Shown piece after piece: positions 36,317-44,747 of a DNA stretch of 64,000 nt (position 1 is the first letter of the stretch; each line of letters opens with the position of its first letter). A program made the translations under genes and the position numbers. The stretch comes from Alphaproteobacteria bacterium MedPE-SWcel (lineage in GTDB: Bacteria; Pseudomonadota; Alphaproteobacteria; Rhodobacterales; Rhodobacteraceae). The notes under the pieces are model-generated. The model ran no database searches and was not told where the DNA came from. It saw only the letters and a program-made list of their open reading frames with translations. The stretch is from positions 1-64,000 of the forward strand of contig MPDC01000008.1 of assembly GCA_001874255.1 (NCBI GenBank). The letters are read 5' to 3'.

Positions 36317-38058
36317 GCGCGCGCTCCTTCCGTCTGTGCCGCGAGGGCGAATTCCGTCAGCAGGTGATTGTATTGCGCCGCGTTTTCCCAGGTCAGGAAA
36401 TGCCCTGCCCCCTGCAGGATCACCGGCGGCGGCGCGCCCATGGCGCTGGCAAGCGTCGCGGCGTGCTGCGGGACCACCAGCCGGTCTGCCCCGCCATGCA
36501 GGATCTGAACCGGACATGAGATCCCTTTCGGATCTGTCAATGGCGCGAAGCGGTTGGCGATCAGCGTCTGTTTGCAGAACTCGTCGACATGTTGCTCATT
36601 GACGCGATAAAAGGTCTTGAGCTTGTAGAGTTCATCGGCGTTGCGGGCGCGATAGTCCTGGCCGAACAGATATTCTATGCTGTCGTCGAAAACCGCTCCC
36701 ATGCCCGCCTGTCGGGCGCGTCTGCGCCAGTCCTCGGTCACGGAGAGGATGGTGTCATCCGCCGCAAGATAGGCCGAACACAGGCTGATCCCGCCGATCT
36801 TTCCCGGGGCCATCAGCGCCGCCTGAAGCGCGATCAAACCGCCCATCGCGCAGCCTGCCAGCACGACCTGTTCAAGGTCGAGATGCGCCACGAGTTCCAG
36901 AATATCCGCCGCCATGGTGGCGCAATCCGCATCATGTGGCAGACCAGAGCTGCGCCCGGCACCGCGGTTGTCCACGGTGATGACGCGGAACCGGTCGGCC
37001 AGTTGGGGCGCCTGACGCGCCCAGAAACTGGTGTCGCCCCCGACCGGCGGAATGAGCAGCAGCGGCGGCCCCTTGCCTTCGCTGCGGTAGCACAGCGATC
37101 CGCCATCGCGCAGCTCGAGCGTGGCGGCGTGAACCTTTCGGTAGAAGTGATCGAAGATATTGACCACCAGAGAGCTCTTGTCCGTGATCGTTTCGAGAAC
37201 ATCGGTGGGGTCATAGGCCGTCATGCCACCGTCGAGATAGACGGCTTCGTAGCGCTGCGTGCAGGGGTCATATTGCAGCGTATGCGGAATGGCGCGCGGC
37301 CGGTGCCGGTTCAGCAGGATCATCACGATCTCGCTAGCGACAAGCGCCGCCGCCAGAACACAGGCCGAGGCAACCGAAGGCCCCGATCCTTGCATGAAGT
37401 CCGTGTTCGATCCCTGCTTGGAGACATCGTAATAGCTGATGTGTGCCAGCCGGGGAACGATGCCACAGGCATAGCGAAGCTGCTTTTCCATTTCGGGCTG
37501 GCCATCGCGGATCCCGCAATAGTCCGCGAGCGTCATGCCATCGGGATCGAACACCTGAAGGCAGGCGCTGAACCCCACCGGAGAGCCCATCAGCACATAG
37601 AGACCCCGCGCCCGCGCGGCCCGGTGGAAGGTCAGGTGATCCTCGATGCGGTAAAAATCGATTGCATCGATGCAGATGTCGACCCCGTCGAACACGCGAT
37701 CGGCGATTGCGCGCGAAAAATACTCGCGGCAGACGGTGACTCGGGCGTCGGGGTTGATGTCGAGAATGGCCTCGCGCAGCACATCGACCTTGAAGCGGCC
37801 GTCATTGGACACGGTCGCCCCGAATTGACGGTTGATGTTGGCCAGTTCAAAGATGTCCGGGTCGACGATGTGAAAGCCGCCTACCCCCATCCTCGCCAGC
37901 GTGGCAAGGCAATTGGACCCGATCCCACCCGAGCCGACGACCAGAACCGTGGCGGCGGCGAGAGCCTCCTGTTCGCCTTCGGTGAGAATGCCGATATTGC
38001 GCGAAAACGACTCGGCATAGACCGAGCCATCGCCGCGAAGGGGCGAAACGTCATGCAT
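36313..38058 (-). CDS. E1/ThiF-like adenylating enzyme fused to alpha/beta hydrolase-like domain
   Basis: Residues about 15-275 are a ThiF/MoeB/E1-type domain: nucleotide loop VLVVGSGGIGSN (GxGGxG at 42-47), acidic HIVDPDIFELANINRQ, and CIDAIDF. Residues about 310-575 form an alpha/beta hydrolase-like domain with DNRGAGRS, LHGGADRLV and GAGHFL. In the nucleophile elbow the usual G-H-S-M-G reads G-C-A-M-G (402-406), so the Ser is Ala. E1 enzymes activate carboxylates as adenylates in thiamine, molybdopterin and RiPP pathways. The fusion suggests a bound or inactive partner domain. Fusion is clear; substrate unknown. Confidence 0.85.
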   Translation of the reverse strand: MHDVSPLRGDGSVYAESFSRNIGILTEGEQEALAAATVLVVGSGGIGSNCLATLARMGVGGFHIVDPDIFELANINRQFGATVSNDGRFKVDVLREAILDINPDARVTVCREYFSRAIADRVFDGVDICIDAIDFYRIEDHLTFHRAARARGLYVLMGSPVGFSACLQVFDPDGMTLADYCGIRDGQPEMEKQLRYACGIVPRLAHISYYDVSKQGSNTDFMQGSGPSVASACVLAAALVASEIVMILLNRHRPRAIPHTLQYDPCTQRYEAVYLDGGMTAYDPTDVLETITDKSSLVVNIFDHFYRKVHAATLELRDGGSLCYRSEGKGPPLLLIPPVGGDTSFWARQAPQLADRFRVITVDNRGAGRSSGLPHDADCATMAADILELVAHLDLEQVVLAGCAMGGLIALQAALMAPGKIGGISLCSAYLAADDTILSVTEDWRRRARQAGMGAVFDDSIEYLFGQDYRARNADELYKLKTFYRVNEQHVDEFCKQTLIANRFAPLTDPKGISCPVQILHGGADRLVVPQHAATLASAMGAPPPVILQGAGHFLTWENAAQYNHLLTEFALAAQTEGARA

Positions 38059-38830
38059 GGGCTGTCTCCTTCAGGCTTTGCGCAAAGCGGCGGCGGTATC
38101 GGTCGATCCGGCCAAGCGCATCTGCCACCGTGCTGCGCGCCACATTGACAAAAACATCGCCGGCGGGGACATCGAGCATGCTGTCAAACAGGGCGTTGAC
38201 CGCTTTGTCCGCGACATAGGGCATCTCGCGATAGAAGAAGTCACACTCCCCGCGCAGCGTCAGGTTTCGTGGATCCAGCGCCAGATGTGGATCGTATTTT
38301 GCCACCACCTGCCGCGCGACGGCCACCACATCGCCGGGGGGCGAGGTCTTGCCGTCAGGATGCACGGGCGCGATCCGCGACATCAGGCTGTAGACCAGCG
38401 GGCTCTGCGAGATCGAAGTGAAATAGACCTGATCGCTGCCGGGCTGGCCCACCAGCCCATGGTCGGCCAGCAGCACCAGCAAGAGCGCCACCAGACCGGA
38501 GTTCCGCAGGTCCGGCATGAAATTCACGCTGCACAGATGCAGGAGCTGAACGCCCGCTGGCCTGTCGGACAGGGTGGTGTCGACACCCGCCGTTCCGACC
38601 AGCTCTGCGCCGCGAAAGATCAGCACCATCGCGCTGGCGTTGTAGAAGGGCTCGATCTTGAAATGTCGCCGCATATGGCCGAGATGCGTTTCGTTCCAGC
38701 CGCGGGCAAAGGTCGCCAGACGCAGCAGATCGGGCTCCAGCGCGGCCAGCTCGGCCCGGTAGCGGTCCGTGCGATCGAGGACGACCAGCGCGTGGTCCTG
38801 AAACCGCAATGTCCGCGCGGTTTCAAACAT
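38051..38830 (-). CDS. GNAT-like acyltransferase candidate
   Basis: The 259-residue protein overlaps its neighbours on both sides (8 bases each). The segment AMVLIFRGAELVGTAGVDTTLSD followed by LLHLCSVNFMPDLRNSGLVALLLVLLADHG resembles the central strands and acyl-CoA loop helix of GNAT proteins, though the usual Q/RxxGxG/A loop is not exact. No membrane helix or signal is seen. It could acylate the peptide or a tailoring intermediate. The call rests on weak pattern similarity. Confidence 0.45.
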   Translation of the reverse strand: MFETARTLRFQDHALVVLDRTDRYRAELAALEPDLLRLATFARGWNETHLGHMRRHFKIEPFYNASAMVLIFRGAELVGTAGVDTTLSDRPAGVQLLHLCSVNFMPDLRNSGLVALLLVLLADHGLVGQPGSDQVYFTSISQSPLVYSLMSRIAPVHPDGKTSPPGDVVAVARQVVAKYDPHLALDPRNLTLRGECDFFYREMPYVADKAVNALFDSMLDVPAGDVFVNVARSTVADALGRIDRYRRRFAQSLKETAHA

Positions 38831-39938
38831 GGCGCTCGACCCGGCTCGACAGGTAGGAGAAGGCGCGCGCCATCAGAGCGCTGGACTCGCGGACATAGAT
38901 CCCGCGCCAAACCGGATCATCCGGGCAAAAGGCACGTTGGACGCGGCGGCGGGCAAGCGCCTGCCGGGCGGGACTGCCGGGCCGGATCATATGCGCCGAA
39001 TTGGCCGCACGCAGGGCCATCAGGGTTCCTGCGGCGGGGCCGGTGCCGCATTCGAATGTCACCCCGCAGGCGCGCGTCAGGCAAAAGCGGGTCTTGAGCC
39101 CGCGGATCACATCGCCACGGGCCGGGTAGACGGCCTGATCGCCTTCATGCCCGTCGCTCACAGCGCGGCCGAATACGTCGTCAAGCGGCAGATCCGTGCC
39201 GCCATTCGCCAGCAGGCTGCATTGGGCGTAGTCACCGATGCCGGAATGCAGATCGAAGAGGATGGTCCGGTCGGCACGCGCATTGGCCAGAATGGGCCGC
39301 AGCGCCGCTTCGAGGCTGCGCAATTCCGGAGCCCGCGCGGTACCGCCGTAAAAAACGGCCTTGGGATCAAAGAATTGCCCGCCGGCGAGGACCTCCTTGA
39401 CCGCCGACATGCCGCCATGCGTGGCGACATAGGCCGCGAAATATGCCAGCCACGGCAGGTCCGGCAGATAGGACAGGACGGGATTGCTGAACAACCGGCC
39501 GATGGCCCTGCTCCGGTCGCTGACCCTGGCCAAGGCCGCATAATCTTGATCGGTGAGAAAATTGCGGTTGAGGTCGATATTGTCGGCATTGGTGCGGCGC
39601 AGGGCCCGCATGCCGCCTGGGTTGATGCCATGCACAAGCACCACATGCACATGCGGGCGGTCACCGGCGAGCCGACGGATGAACGCGATCTGGGCGGCGC
39701 TGCCGCAGTGCCCCTCGACCCCATGCAGGCCGCTCAGGATGATCAACTTCGCCGCAGACGAGACCGGGCCGCATTGTGCCAGCCGCAGGCTATCGCCGCT
39801 TTCGCCAATCGGGTGATCGGACATCTCCAGCCCGTATTCACGGCACGCGGCGTCGAACAGGCTCCGCGCGCCCTCGAAACCCGTCGCATAGAGCGTCTGC
39901 GCCTCCGCATCGGTGATGTCAGTCAGAGACCGAAGCAT
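38823..39938 (-). CDS. DUF2817/M14-like zinc carboxypeptidase or amidohydrolase
   Basis: The zinc motif SGLHGVEGHCG (His72-x2-Glu75) is followed by RTNADNIDLNRNF, DLHSGIGDYA and TFECGTG, the pattern of DUF2817 proteins, which are M14 carboxypeptidase relatives. The family removes C-terminal or acylated amino acids. In this cluster it could trim the peptide or remove a protecting group. The start overlaps the end of the HgcAB-like gene by 20 bases. Confidence 0.83.
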   Translation of the reverse strand: MLRSLTDITDAEAQTLYATGFEGARSLFDAACREYGLEMSDHPIGESGDSLRLAQCGPVSSAAKLIILSGLHGVEGHCGSAAQIAFIRRLAGDRPHVHVVLVHGINPGGMRALRRTNADNIDLNRNFLTDQDYAALARVSDRSRAIGRLFSNPVLSYLPDLPWLAYFAAYVATHGGMSAVKEVLAGGQFFDPKAVFYGGTARAPELRSLEAALRPILANARADRTILFDLHSGIGDYAQCSLLANGGTDLPLDDVFGRAVSDGHEGDQAVYPARGDVIRGLKTRFCLTRACGVTFECGTGPAAGTLMALRAANSAHMIRPGSPARQALARRRVQRAFCPDDPVWRGIYVRESSALMARAFSYLSSRVERHV

Positions 39939-41193
39939 TGGGGACCTCGCTGATCCGCGGTGTGGGGCGGCGTTTTTTCCGGGTCACGGCCCGTTGCGCG
40001 CCATCCGGGGTCATCTCAGTCTGGTCGACCACCAGCGTCTGGCCCTGAAACTTGATCGGCGCGCCGATCCAGCGGGTTTCATCGTCGAGATGGTGCCAGT
40101 CGCGGGTCATGATGTTTTCCAGATCCGCGATGCTTTTGACATCGCCCTTCCACTCCTGCGACGTGTTGTAAAAGGCATCGTCCTGACAGGCCTTCACGCA
40201 GGCCAGGCATTCGATGCACTGGTCCGGGCGCACCGAAACCGCAGGCCCTTTGGGCAGACGCGCCAGCACGCCTTTGGGACAGACATACAGGCAGTCATAG
40301 CAGGAGGTGCATTTCACCGGGTCGATGATCGGCTCGAAATGGCTGCGGTAGTCGCCCTTTTTCAACCATCTCTTTGGCGTGGTCTTGAAGATGGTCGAAC
40401 TGCCGCAGCCATCAAGCGAGATCAGCAGGACGATGACGGCCAGGGTCACCGCCCAGAGGGCAAGTTCGGCCATCGGCATCTGCGTATACAGCGCCACCCC
40501 GCCCAAGGCGGTCCAGGAGGCCGCCAGATGTGTCAGCGTCTTGGCCCAGTGACGTTCTTCGGGAAGGACGTCCCAGAAGGCGAACCAGGTCAGGTGCAGC
40601 AAGAAGATCAGGCCCATCGAGATCAACGCATATTGGGGATAGAAGAACGCGACCGGAAACAGCGTCATGCAATAGACCAATGCGGTGGAGAGCGCCTGTT
40701 CCATCCGGTCGATAAAGCCGAACTGGGCCAGCGTCATTTCCGACGTGCGGCGATAGTTCGCGCGGATGTAGTCGGGGATATCATCCAGATGCGTGGGGCC
40801 CCAGGCCAGTTTGAACCCGGTCTGGCGCGTCACCTCCTCCACATCTATTCCGGGCGCCGCATAGGGGGGCGCGATGATGCGTCGGCCCGCCACCATGTCC
40901 TTGAGGTTCGAGACATTGATGGCGTCGATGACGTCATATTCGTTGTATTCGTTCATCCCAGCTGCGCACCAGACGTTTGACCCTTTGGAATTTGCCACCA
41001 GCAGGTAGCAATCAAACGGGGCCAGTACCTTCAGCAGCCGATGCACCGTCAGCGTGTAGTTGCCGCTGAGGAAAACCGGGCTGCGGTCGTCGGGATTGCC
41101 AATGCGGCGCAGACCCAGGGTGCAGGGAAAGTTGAAGTGCCGGAAGAAGACGTGGAACGTCTCGTACAGCTTCACTCGGAGCCACTCAAGCAT
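39919..41193 (-). CDS. HgcAB-like corrinoid-ferredoxin membrane fusion protein
   Basis: The N-terminal ~145 residues match the HgcA/CdhD-type corrinoid domain: SGNYTLTVHRLL, then YLLVANSKGSNVWCAAGM with the cap-helix Cys76, then YAAPGIDVEEVTRQTGFKLAWGP. Canonical HgcA has NVWCAAGK; here the last Lys is Met80. Four or so membrane helices (about 168-260) follow. The C-terminus has two 4Fe-4S sets, C295-x2-C-x2-C-x3-CP and C326-x2-C-x2-C-x3-C, as in HgcB. So HgcA and HgcB functions are in one chain. Expected role: corrinoid methyl carrier fed with electrons by its own ferredoxin. Mercury methylation is not implied by sequence alone. Confidence 0.87.
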   Translation of the reverse strand: MLEWLRVKLYETFHVFFRHFNFPCTLGLRRIGNPDDRSPVFLSGNYTLTVHRLLKVLAPFDCYLLVANSKGSNVWCAAGMNEYNEYDVIDAINVSNLKDMVAGRRIIAPPYAAPGIDVEEVTRQTGFKLAWGPTHLDDIPDYIRANYRRTSEMTLAQFGFIDRMEQALSTALVYCMTLFPVAFFYPQYALISMGLIFLLHLTWFAFWDVLPEERHWAKTLTHLAASWTALGGVALYTQMPMAELALWAVTLAVIVLLISLDGCGSSTIFKTTPKRWLKKGDYRSHFEPIIDPVKCTSCYDCLYVCPKGVLARLPKGPAVSVRPDQCIECLACVKACQDDAFYNTSQEWKGDVKSIADLENIMTRDWHHLDDETRWIGAPIKFQGQTLVVDQTEMTPDGAQRAVTRKKRRPTPRISEVPNASVSD

Positions 41194-41848
41194 TGCGCTT
41201 CACACCTTCTATGAGTTGGAAGGAGGACATCGGCCAGGTCTTTTTCTCGGTGATTTCGAAACCTGCCGCCTCGACCACGCCCTTGAGGTCCTTGACCGGG
41301 AAGAAGGCCCGGCGCAGGATCGCGAATTGCGGCACCCACATCAGGGTCATCACGACCCGGAACAGAAGACGGGAGACCGGGCCTTCGGGCCAGACCTCAT
41401 CCGCGATCAGCATCTTGCCACCCGGTTTCAGGATCTCGTGACATTCGCGGAAAATATGTTCGAGATAGGGCTTTGAAAGTTCCCCCACCACCATGGTCGA
41501 CACGATCACGTCCAGACTGTTGGGGGCAAAGTGTTTTTTGAGGTTGGTGACGCTGTCCTTGATGATGGTGAAGCGGTCCTCGCGCCCGGCCTTGGCAATA
41601 TTGCGGCGGCACTCCTTGAGCATGCTCTCCGAGATATCCATTCCGGTCACGGTCGCCCCGTGGTCGATGCATTTCAACCCGAGCGAGCCGGTCCCGCATC
41701 CGATATCCATCACCTGATCCCCCAGCTTGACGCGGCTGGCGATCACGTCCTTGATCCGGTCGATCTTTCCGCCGGTCAAAAGCTTGACCGACACATCGTA
41801 CCGCTCCGGGGCGTATTCGACCCACACCATCCAACTGTACATAAGCAT
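41186..41848 (-). CDS. Class I SAM methyltransferase (CpaM-like, corrinoid-protein partner)
   Basis: AGGAAAGGA upstream picks the ATG at 41848. The SAM site MDIGCGTGSLG and following GMDISESML and DSVTNLKKHF give a Rossmann methyltransferase. Its end overlaps the HgcAB-like start by eight bases. From memory, methyltransferases in this position beside HgcAB-like fusions are named CpaM; I could not check this. It may charge the corrinoid with methyl or methylate the product. The family call is firm, the partner name less so. Confidence 0.85.
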   Translation of the reverse strand: MLMYSWMVWVEYAPERYDVSVKLLTGGKIDRIKDVIASRVKLGDQVMDIGCGTGSLGLKCIDHGATVTGMDISESMLKECRRNIAKAGREDRFTIIKDSVTNLKKHFAPNSLDVIVSTMVVGELSKPYLEHIFRECHEILKPGGKMLIADEVWPEGPVSRLLFRVVMTLMWVPQFAILRRAFFPVKDLKGVVEAAGFEITEKKTWPMSSFQLIEGVKRNA

Positions 41849-41914
41849 CGTGTTTCCTTTCCTCAGGTGCGCCAACGCCGCAGCACGGACCGGGTCGGCA
41901 GGATCAGGCTCTTG

Positions 41915-43351
41915 TCAGGCGCGGACCGTCTCGGCAGCGCGGGCTTCGCGATAGCCGGCCATCTCGCGCGCCAGATTTTCGGATGTCGGAAAATGGGCGC
42001 GATCCAGAACCGGGAAGAACTGGAGCCTGGCCGCTTTCGGCAGGGTCACCCGCACGCCGGTTTCCGCATCGGTCTGGCGCGACGCGATGAGGCGGCGCAA
42101 CACGCCGCCGGTGGCAAGGTTCTGGGCCGGGACCGCATCGGTGCCCAGACGCTCCAGCCGGACGGCGCAGACCTGCTGCTGGTCAAATCCGACCTCGATG
42201 TGAACCGAATTGGCCTCGGCGCTCCAGGTGAACTCTTCGCAGCGATACCCATCCGGCGACGTCTCCAGCGCGACCTCGGCGTTGCGCCCTGCCAGGGCCT
42301 GCACCACGTCGTTGGATGCGCCGCACCCCGTGCAACAGCCCCCCTCGTCCAGCGCCACGGGCTCCGCCGTCAGCCCGTAGCGGCGGACCGTCAGCGTGCC
42401 ACATTCCGGGCAGCGGGTGTCGGAGACGCCATTGCGGAACATATTGCCGCAATAGACGTAGCGAATGCCGGCCTCGAGCGCCATTTCGCGCGCCCGTACC
42501 AGGATGTCTTCGCCGGTGCGCGCCACATTCGTATAGAGATAGGCCGGGTGAAATCCGACATAGTGCAGCGGCACGCGGCGGCCGACATGCTCCAGCACCC
42601 AGTCGTTGGTTTTCCTGATTTCGGCTTCGTTGTCGTTGCGCCCGGTGATCAGCAATTGGCTGAGCTCGAGATGCCGGCCCGCCGCATGCACCTTGCGGAT
42701 CATGTTCAGAACCGGTTGCAGATGGGTGCCGCCGGTGAACTTGCGGTAGAATTTCTCGTCCATGGATTTCAGCGAGATGCTGAAGATATCGATACAGTCG
42801 ATCAGCTCCTCAACCGCGTCGGATTCAATATAGAAGGCGGATTTGTAGAGCGTGACAATGCCCGCCTTCTGCGCCAGCTTGGAGGTGTCGACCACGAATT
42901 CATGCCAAACCACCGGGTCATTGTAGGTCCAGGAAATCACCCCGACGCCCAACATCCGGCAGGTTTCAACGATCTGTTCGGGGGTGTAGCGCCGTACATC
43001 GTTCTGATCCAGATGACGCACCTGCGAGGTGCGCCAGTTCTGGCAGAAATCACAGGACATCATGCAGCCGATATTGCCCAGGCTGAGGATCCTCGCGCCG
43101 GGACGGAAATGGTTCACCGCCTCGGTCTCGATATATTCCATGGTCGCTTCGACCGACTTGCCGTAGTTGAAGGTGAAGAGTTCGCCGCCAACGTTGCCCC
43201 GCACCCCGCATTGGCCCATATGGCCATCAGCTATCTTGCAGTGACGCGGGCTGAGATTGCAGACCACGACCGAACTGTCAGTGTCGGGTTTCTTCCAATG
43301 TGTCGCCGGGTAACCGTCCCGCATCCAGGATACGTCTTGATCGATTTTCAT
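41915..43351 (-). CDS. Radical-SAM enzyme, AmmeMemoRadiSam/PflA-like
   Basis: GGAG seven to eight bases upstream picks the ATG at 43351. The cluster-binding motif is C96-MMS-C100-DF-C103 (CxxxCxxC), within ILSLGNIGCMMSCDFCQNW, which is typical of the AmmeMemoRadiSam group related to pyruvate formate-lyase activases. Three N-terminal Cys (31, 38, 48) and C-terminal CPEC and CTGC pairs could hold further metal. It would use SAM to make a radical for modification of the peptide or a protein. Neighbour spacing is 33-67 bases. Confidence 0.88.
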   Translation of the reverse strand: MKIDQDVSWMRDGYPATHWKKPDTDSSVVVCNLSPRHCKIADGHMGQCGVRGNVGGELFTFNYGKSVEATMEYIETEAVNHFRPGARILSLGNIGCMMSCDFCQNWRTSQVRHLDQNDVRRYTPEQIVETCRMLGVGVISWTYNDPVVWHEFVVDTSKLAQKAGIVTLYKSAFYIESDAVEELIDCIDIFSISLKSMDEKFYRKFTGGTHLQPVLNMIRKVHAAGRHLELSQLLITGRNDNEAEIRKTNDWVLEHVGRRVPLHYVGFHPAYLYTNVARTGEDILVRAREMALEAGIRYVYCGNMFRNGVSDTRCPECGTLTVRRYGLTAEPVALDEGGCCTGCGASNDVVQALAGRNAEVALETSPDGYRCEEFTWSAEANSVHIEVGFDQQQVCAVRLERLGTDAVPAQNLATGGVLRRLIASRQTDAETGVRVTLPKAARLQFFPVLDRAHFPTSENLAREMAGYREARAAETVRA

Positions 43352-43384
43352 GAAGAATCTCCGATACTTGAGAATGCGCAAAAG

Positions 43385-44692
43385 CTAGTCAAGGATCAGC
43401 TCAGACAGCCCGAACTTGACCTCGCCGGTCTTGGCCGGGGCCAGGTCCTCTTCGACGTAGAACCGCTCCCATACGGCGTTGGAATACAGCTGGCCCTTGC
43501 GGGTCAGGCGGACCTGTTCTCCGTCATCGGTCAGGTAGCCTTCGTCCTGGAGCGCCCGCAGCAGCTCGCCGTAGACCAGATCCATCGACACGCCGAACCG
43601 CGACCGGAAATCGCTCTTGTAGACATCGCCGACCTTGAGGCCCCGGATCATGACCCGGCGGATTTCCTGTTCCTTGCTGAGATGGGTGGAGAAATCGAGC
43701 ACCGGCTCATCCGCATTGATCCGGTCGATGTACTGCCTGACATTGGTGATGTTGGTGTACATGAATTGGTGGATTGCGGATTTTGACGATACGCCGAACC
43801 CGATCATCGGCCATGTGCGCCAGTAGTAATCGAGGAAACGGCAGTAGTTTTCGGCGCGCGCAGGGTGGAAATACCCCGAGGTGCTGCCGGTGACGTAGCC
43901 TGCATCCTCAAGCAGTTCGAAGGCGCGCAGGGCCATCGCCTTTTCTTCCTCGATGAGGGGCAGCTTCTGCCCCTTCTTCATGATCCAGTTGTGATAGGCG
44001 GTGTTTTCCCAGACCTCGAGGGGATAGACGGTGATGCAGGCCATTTCGAGATCGATGGCGCGTTTGACGGAATCCTCCCAGATCTCCGGGGTCAGACCGA
44101 TCAGCGGATAGATCAGGTCGACGTTCACATGGGTGAAGCCGGAATTGCGGATCGCTGTGACCGCCTGATCGATATCGTGGCGGTTGTGCGGGCGGTTGGT
44201 CTCTTTCAGGATCGCTTCGTCAAAGCTCTGGATGCCAATCGAAAAGCGAGTGAAGCCTGCATCGAACAGGGCGTTTGTCTTGTCCTGTTCGACACTGCGG
44301 GGATCGAACTCTACCGCGATCTCTGCATCCGGCGCCACTTCGAACGTGTCGCGGCAGGCCTGAAGAATGCGGATCAACTGCTCGGCCGTCAGAAGGCCCG
44401 GCGTGCCACCCCCGAAATAGATCGCTTCGATGCGGAACTTCGGGAACACCGGATTGGAGGGGAAGGTCTCGATTTCCCGGATCAGTGCCTGAACATAGGC
44501 TTCGCGCAGGTCTTCCTTGGAATTGACCATCACCGTGTAGTCGCAGAAGTGGCATTTCGTCGAACAAAACGGGATGTGGATATAGATCGACGCGTCTTCC
44601 TTGCGGAAGAAGCCCTCGAAATCGGTATATGTGTAGTTGAAAGGATAGGTATGTATATTACGACGGATGTATTTGTCTTTTTGAATGTTCAT
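43385..44692 (-). CDS. Radical-SAM enzyme, HemN/HemW-like
   Basis: The motif YIHIPFCSTKCHFCDY (C43-x3-C47-x2-C50) and following YFGGGTPGLL and FSIGIQSFDEAIL match the coproporphyrinogen-oxidase-like radical-SAM class, which includes HemW and class C radical-SAM methyltransferases. A C-terminal winged-helix-like HemN domain is present (residues about 330-410). In this cluster it is more likely a class C-type peptide-modifying enzyme than a haem enzyme; this is inference from context. Confidence 0.85.
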   Translation of the reverse strand: MNIQKDKYIRRNIHTYPFNYTYTDFEGFFRKEDASIYIHIPFCSTKCHFCDYTVMVNSKEDLREAYVQALIREIETFPSNPVFPKFRIEAIYFGGGTPGLLTAEQLIRILQACRDTFEVAPDAEIAVEFDPRSVEQDKTNALFDAGFTRFSIGIQSFDEAILKETNRPHNRHDIDQAVTAIRNSGFTHVNVDLIYPLIGLTPEIWEDSVKRAIDLEMACITVYPLEVWENTAYHNWIMKKGQKLPLIEEEKAMALRAFELLEDAGYVTGSTSGYFHPARAENYCRFLDYYWRTWPMIGFGVSSKSAIHQFMYTNITNVRQYIDRINADEPVLDFSTHLSKEQEIRRVMIRGLKVGDVYKSDFRSRFGVSMDLVYGELLRALQDEGYLTDDGEQVRLTRKGQLYSNAVWERFYVEEDLAPAKTGEVKFGLSELILD

Positions 44693-44747
44693 GGTGTCCC
44701 TCTATTTTTCGATATGGGTAACCGTGGCGGGGTGATCCGAAGGCAGG

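Noticed and set aside
39919-41193. Mercury-methylation gene (true hgcA/hgcB)
   Set aside because: The cap-helix motif ends in Met instead of Lys, the domains are fused and the neighbours are peptide-tailoring genes, so mercury methylation is not supported.
41531-43786. 751-codon plus-strand open frame
   Set aside because: It is antisense to the methyltransferase and radical-SAM genes, whose cysteine motifs are intact.
43385-44692. Haem-biosynthesis hemN/hemW
   Set aside because: The fold matches, but the gene sits within a radical-SAM peptide cluster with no haem genes nearby, so a housekeeping name would mislead.
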